Source: JAICLL01 sp035252155
Lineage (GTDB): Bacteria; Planctomycetota; Planctomycetia; Pirellulales; JAICIG01
Assembly: GCA_035252155.1 (NCBI GenBank)
Contig: DATFDL010000220.1
Span: 1-8,484 of the forward strand
DNA length: 8,484 nucleotides
Reading direction: 5' to 3'
Made by a program: the position numbers and the translations under genes. The notes beneath the pieces are model-generated. The model made no database searches. It had not been told where the DNA came from and was given only the letters and a program-made list of their open reading frames with translations. This document shows, piece after piece, positions 5,953-8,484 of this stretch (its first letter is position 1; the number at the start of each line of letters is the position of its first letter).

Positions 5953-7277
5953 ATAACCTCTTCTGGCTGCGCACCTGGTCGCTGGGCGTCAAAAACCTGC
6001 TGCTGCACCCATTGCGATCGCTGCTCACCGTGGTGGGCATGTTCATCGGCGTGGCCAGCGTCATCTGGCTGCTGGCCATCGGCAACGGCATCAGCGCCGC
6101 CGTGCAAAAGCAGATCGAAGGGCTGGGCGCCGAAAACATCATCGTCCGCTCGCTCAAGCCGCCCGACGAAACACTGGTGGGCCGCGACGGCCCGGTGCCC
6201 TACGGCCTGACGCGCGACGACTTCGGCCGGCTGAGTGAAACGATTTCGACCATCCGCCGGGCGTTGCCGGTGCGCGAGCTGCGGCGCGAGTTCCGCTATC
6301 TCGATCGGCTGGTCGATGGGCGGCTGGTCGGCTGCACGCCCGAGTATGTCCAGGCCACGCGGCTGACGATCGAGCGCGGCCGGTTTGTCAGCGACGCCGA
6401 CGTGCAAGACCACGCCAATGTTTGCGTGCTGGCGGCCGGCACCGCCGAGCGGCTGTTTCCCTACGAAGATCCGCTGGGCCGCTCGGTGCGCGTCGATCGC
6501 GATTACTATGTCGTCATCGGCGTGACCGAGCCCCGCGCCCCATCGGCGGGCATCGGCGGCTCGCTCGACTCGCAGGATTATTCCAACGACGTCTACATTC
6601 CCATCAGCACGCTCTGGCTGCGGATTGGCGACCTGGTGCTGACAATGCGCAGCGCCTCGTTCCAAGGCGAGATCGTGCAGCTCAGCCAGATTACGCTGCA
6701 AGTCGACGAGGTAGCCCACGTTCTCTCGACCGCCGAGATCGTCAAGAACACGCTGGCCGACTTTCACAAGACGCCCGATTACGGCGTGACGGTGCCCTTG
6801 GAGCTGTTAGAGCAGGCAAAAACGACGCGGCTGATGTTCATCTTATTCCTGGGAGTGATCGCCGCGATTTCGCTCTTGGTCGGAGGCATCGGCATTATGA
6901 ATATCATGCTGGCCACCGTGACCGAGCGAACGCGCGAGATCGGCATCCGCCGGGCGCTGGGGGCCAAGCGCCGCGACATCGCCCGGCAGTTTTTGATGGA
7001 GACCGTGGTGCTCTCGGTGGTTGGCGGCGTGACGGGCATCGCCGGCGGGTTGGCCTGCCGCCCGGCCACGCGGCTGCTGCGGCGCTTGCTGGTCGAACTA
7101 TTTCCCAGCGCCATGCGCAACCTGCCCGACGTGGTGCGCGACCTGGAGCCGGCCGTAGTCAACTGGTCGATTCCACTGGCCTTCGGCATTGCCGTGGGGG
7201 TGGGCGTCTTGTTCGGGCTTTACCCCGCCCGCCGCGCCGCTGCGATGGACCCGATTGAAGCCTTGCGACACGAGTGA
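5949..7277 (+). CDS. MacB/FtsX-type ABC transporter permease
   Basis: A 442-residue inner-membrane permease of the MacB type without an ATPase domain. The first helix (about 24-44, LLTVVGMFIGVASVIWLLAIG) is followed by a large periplasmic MacB-PCD domain (about 46-290). Three C-terminal helices form the FtsX domain: about 295-322 (FLGVIAAISLLVGGIGIMN), about 350-370 and about 406-425. Between them lies the conserved cytoplasmic loop TERTREIGIRRALGAKRRDI, the coupling region for the ATPase. The C-terminus DPIEALRHE is typical. It would export a substrate together with the adaptor encoded 25 bp upstream. The protein-like sequence begins at GTG 5949. No ATG is available in this frame near the family N-terminus, and no Shine-Dalgarno is seen, so coupling to upstream translation is likely. 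The partner ATPase is not encoded in the window. Confidence 0.92.
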   Translation: MNNLFWLRTWSLGVKNLLLHPLRSLLTVVGMFIGVASVIWLLAIGNGISAAVQKQIEGLGAENIIVRSLKPPDETLVGRDGPVPYGLTRDDFGRLSETISTIRRALPVRELRREFRYLDRLVDGRLVGCTPEYVQATRLTIERGRFVSDADVQDHANVCVLAAGTAERLFPYEDPLGRSVRVDRDYYVVIGVTEPRAPSAGIGGSLDSQDYSNDVYIPISTLWLRIGDLVLTMRSASFQGEIVQLSQITLQVDEVAHVLSTAEIVKNTLADFHKTPDYGVTVPLELLEQAKTTRLMFILFLGVIAAISLLVGGIGIMNIMLATVTERTREIGIRRALGAKRRDIARQFLMETVVLSVVGGVTGIAGGLACRPATRLLRRLLVELFPSAMRNLPDVVRDLEPAVVNWSIPLAFGIAVGVGVLFGLYPARRAAAMDPIEALRHE

Positions 7278-7285
7278 CGCCGAAA

Positions 7286-7302
7286 GGGTTTCAGCGTTCA
7301 GG
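7286..7302 (+). repeat. Possible decayed GGGTTCA repeat
   Basis: GGGTTTCAGCGTTCAGG, nine bases after the permease stop, resembles two units of the heptad array at 1319-1349 with one inserted T and one G-to-C change. Both are preceded by AAA. The match is short and may be chance. Confidence 0.3.
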
Positions 7303-7338
7303 AACCCAGTCGTCCGCGGAAGTGCACCGCGCACTCGC

Positions 7339-7659
7339 TTATGCTTGGATATACGTCGCCTTCCGCTTCGGCGCGGAGTTGAGCACCGAGAGAAGCTCCG
7401 GGATAAGAGGTTTCAAGTCGGCTAGGCGGTTGCTCGGCGCGCGGAGCACGATGACGGCCACGTCGAACTTTGCAAGATTCTGCTGGTGTTCAATGTTGCT
7501 ATCGGTCGTGACAAGTGCGTCAAAACCCTTCTCGGCATGTTCAAGCACAGCACGGTCGTCAAGACCGGCCCAGCCGGCCTCGGGCACCGTCAGCACATGG
7601 TGCCCCACGATTTCACGGGCGAGACGAGCATCGACGCATTCGTCAAGAAGAACCTTCAC
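7339..7659 (-). CDS. DUF5615 PIN-like protein, putative toxin of a DUF433/DUF5615 pair
   Basis: A 106-residue cytoplasmic protein of the DUF5615 (COG4634, Mut7-C/PIN-like) type. The N-terminal KVLLDEC carries the first acidic residues (D6, E7). D34-D35 and H41 lie in a GLDDRAVLEHA helix. The strand ALVTTDSNIEHQQNL (48-62) holds the later acidic site D53, as in PIN-fold nucleases. By family precedent this is the predicted toxin, probably an RNase, of a type II toxin-antitoxin pair with DUF433. The GTG at 7657-7659 is chosen because DUF5615 proteins start at this MKxLLDE-like strand; an ATG at 7690-7692 would add 11 residues. It overlaps the end of the DUF433 gene by 17 bp, so the two are probably translationally coupled. 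It converges on the permease gene, with 61 bp between the two stops. Confidence 0.85.
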   Translation of the reverse strand: MKVLLDECVDARLAREIVGHHVLTVPEAGWAGLDDRAVLEHAEKGFDALVTTDSNIEHQQNLAKFDVAVIVLRAPSNRLADLKPLIPELLSVLNSAPKRKATYIQA

Positions 7660-7870
7660 GGCTGGGGCTAAGGCAAACGAGATTCTCCGCACGGCTCAAG
7701 AAGGCAATCACTTGCTCTCGCGAGACGGTTGGAAAGCCTTCGAGAAAGTCGTCAATCGAGTCGCCGGCGGCCAGATACTCGACAAGTGTATGAACGGGGA
7801 CGCGCGTGCCCGTGAAAACAGGAACGCCGCTCAAGACTTCAGGGGATGAACTGACGATCGGTTTGTCCAT
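7643..7870 (-). CDS. DUF433 protein, putative antitoxin
   Basis: A 75-residue protein of the DUF433 (COG2442) family, a small helix-turn-helix protein. The hallmark VLSGVPVFTGTRVPVHTLVEYLAAG (about residues 12-36) and the helix FPTVSREQVIAFLSRAE (46-62) match the family pattern PvxxGTRxPVxxlxxxlaxG...yPxlt.e.v. The family is predicted to act as antitoxin for DUF5615 partners and often binds its own promoter. The ATG at 7868-7870 fits the family N-terminus; the frame stays open to 7915, but the added residues are Cys-rich and atypical. The toxin gene follows with overlap. The promoter is not clear from sequence. The 64 bp between it and the thioredoxin-domain stop contain AT-rich stretches and no strong boxes. 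Confidence 0.88.
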   Translation of the reverse strand: MDKPIVSSSPEVLSGVPVFTGTRVPVHTLVEYLAAGDSIDDFLEGFPTVSREQVIAFLSRAENLVCLSPSREGSS

Positions 7871-7934
7871 ATCAAAGCATGTTACTAAACAACAGTGCTG
7901 CTTACAACGACGCAATATTTAGCAACCCCCCGCA

Positions 7935-8484
7935 TTATTCGTTCAGCAGCGATTGGAGGGCGGCTTCGAGCTGGCCCTCGTAGGGGTTCGCCATCCGCAG
8001 CACGCCGGTGCGGTCGATCAGATAGAACGACGGATAGTGGGGAACGGCGTAGGCAGTGGCCGACTGTGTGTCGTCATCTAAACCCACCGGCCACGGAATG
8101 TGATTCTCCGCGACGTACGCGGCCGCGCCTTCGGCGCCCTGCGTGGTGTGCAGGCCGATAATCACCAGCCCGCTTGCGGCGTACGCTTCGTGCAAGCGGC
8201 GGAGTTCGGGCATTCGTGCCAAACAGGCACCGCACCACGTACCCCAGAAATCGACTAGGATGACTTTGCCGCGAAAGCTGTCTAAGGTTGCGGCGCCGTC
8301 GGTGTTCACCCATTCGGTCACCGCCAGCGCGGGTGCGGGTTTTCCTTCGAGCGCGTTGAGATCTTTGCGTTCGTCCTCTCTGCCCGCGCGCCACATATCG
8401 TCCGAGTTTGACTTGGCACGTGAAACCTGGGACCGGCCAAGAAGAAACTCAGTCAACTGAACGTAAGTCAGTCGGGGATGTGCG
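7935..8484 (-). CDS. TlpA/ResA-like thioredoxin-domain protein (5' end beyond window edge)
   Basis: A thioredoxin-like redox domain of the TlpA/ResA/AhpC-TSA type. LEGKPAPALAVTEW opens the domain, RGKVILVDFWGTWCGAC carries the redox-active WCGAC motif (codons at 8223-8237), and VPHYPSFYLID has the cis-proline before the last strands. Such proteins usually act outside the cytoplasm in thiol-disulfide exchange. No signal peptide or membrane anchor is visible in the part seen. The reading frame has no stop up to the window edge and reads plausibly through it (HPRLTYVQLTEFLLGR), so the start is probably outside and the domain may be the C-terminus of a larger protein. Internal TTG (8454-8456) and ATG (8394-8396) are possible but would give a protein without an export signal. 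Its stop lies 64 bp before the DUF433 ATG, same strand. Confidence 0.85.
   Translation of the reverse strand, partial: AHPRLTYVQLTEFLLGRSQVSRAKSNSDDMWRAGREDERKDLNALEGKPAPALAVTEWVNTDGAATLDSFRGKVILVDFWGTWCGACLARMPELRRLHEAYAASGLVIIGLHTTQGAEGAAAYVAENHIPWPVGLDDDTQSATAYAVPHYPSFYLIDRTGVLRMANPYEGQLEAALQSLLNE

Noticed and set aside
5784..6767. Open frame of 327 codons on the minus strand
   Set aside because: Antisense shadow of the adaptor tail and the permease; no recognisable domain.
7321..7335. AGTGC-ACCGC-GCACT hairpin as a terminator between the permease and the DUF5615 gene
   Set aside because: The stem is only five pairs and no T-run follows on either strand.

Overview
The window is GC-rich bacterial DNA, most likely from a planctomycete of the Pirellulales type. 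This is inferred from protein style rather than a marker gene: a zinc-ribbon/single-TM protein with a PAIQQARERAR helix after the membrane segment, a MacA/MacB-like export pair with a long Ala/Pro/Glu tail, short palindromes of the kind seen between planctomycete genes, and frequent GTG/TTG starts with little Shine-Dalgarno signal. No rRNA, tRNA, CRISPR array or insertion sequence was found.

Left part (1-2800). The 5' end of a UGT/MGT-like glycosyltransferase runs off the left edge on the minus strand. It is divergent from a ROK-family sugar kinase-like gene that lacks the usual zinc cysteines. The 111 bp between them hold two hairpins that share a 10-nt core in opposite orientation. The ROK gene ends in a (GGGTTCA)4 repeat with G-quadruplex potential. 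Next come a small cysteine-containing protein of unknown function and dapB (lysine/diaminopimelate synthesis), both on the minus strand. Related palindromes lie on either side of the small gene.

Middle part (3071-7277, plus strand). A zinc-ribbon membrane protein of unknown function is followed by a periplasmic adaptor (HlyD/MacA type) and a MacB-type permease. The two transport genes are separated by only 25 bp and very likely form one export complex, but the ATPase such systems need is not in the window. A near-consensus sigma70 promoter lies across the adaptor's apparent start codon.

Right part (7339-8484, minus strand). A DUF433/DUF5615 pair, overlapping by 17 bp, looks like a type II toxin-antitoxin module with a PIN-like toxin. 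Beyond it is a TlpA/ResA-like thioredoxin domain whose reading frame stays open to the window edge, so its N-terminus is probably missing. It points toward the toxin-antitoxin pair on the same strand.

Most genes are ordinary housekeeping or accessory types. I see no clear new multi-gene system. The most interesting features are the paired hairpins at 192-252, the G-rich heptad array, the ATPase-less export pair and the unassigned zinc-ribbon proteins.
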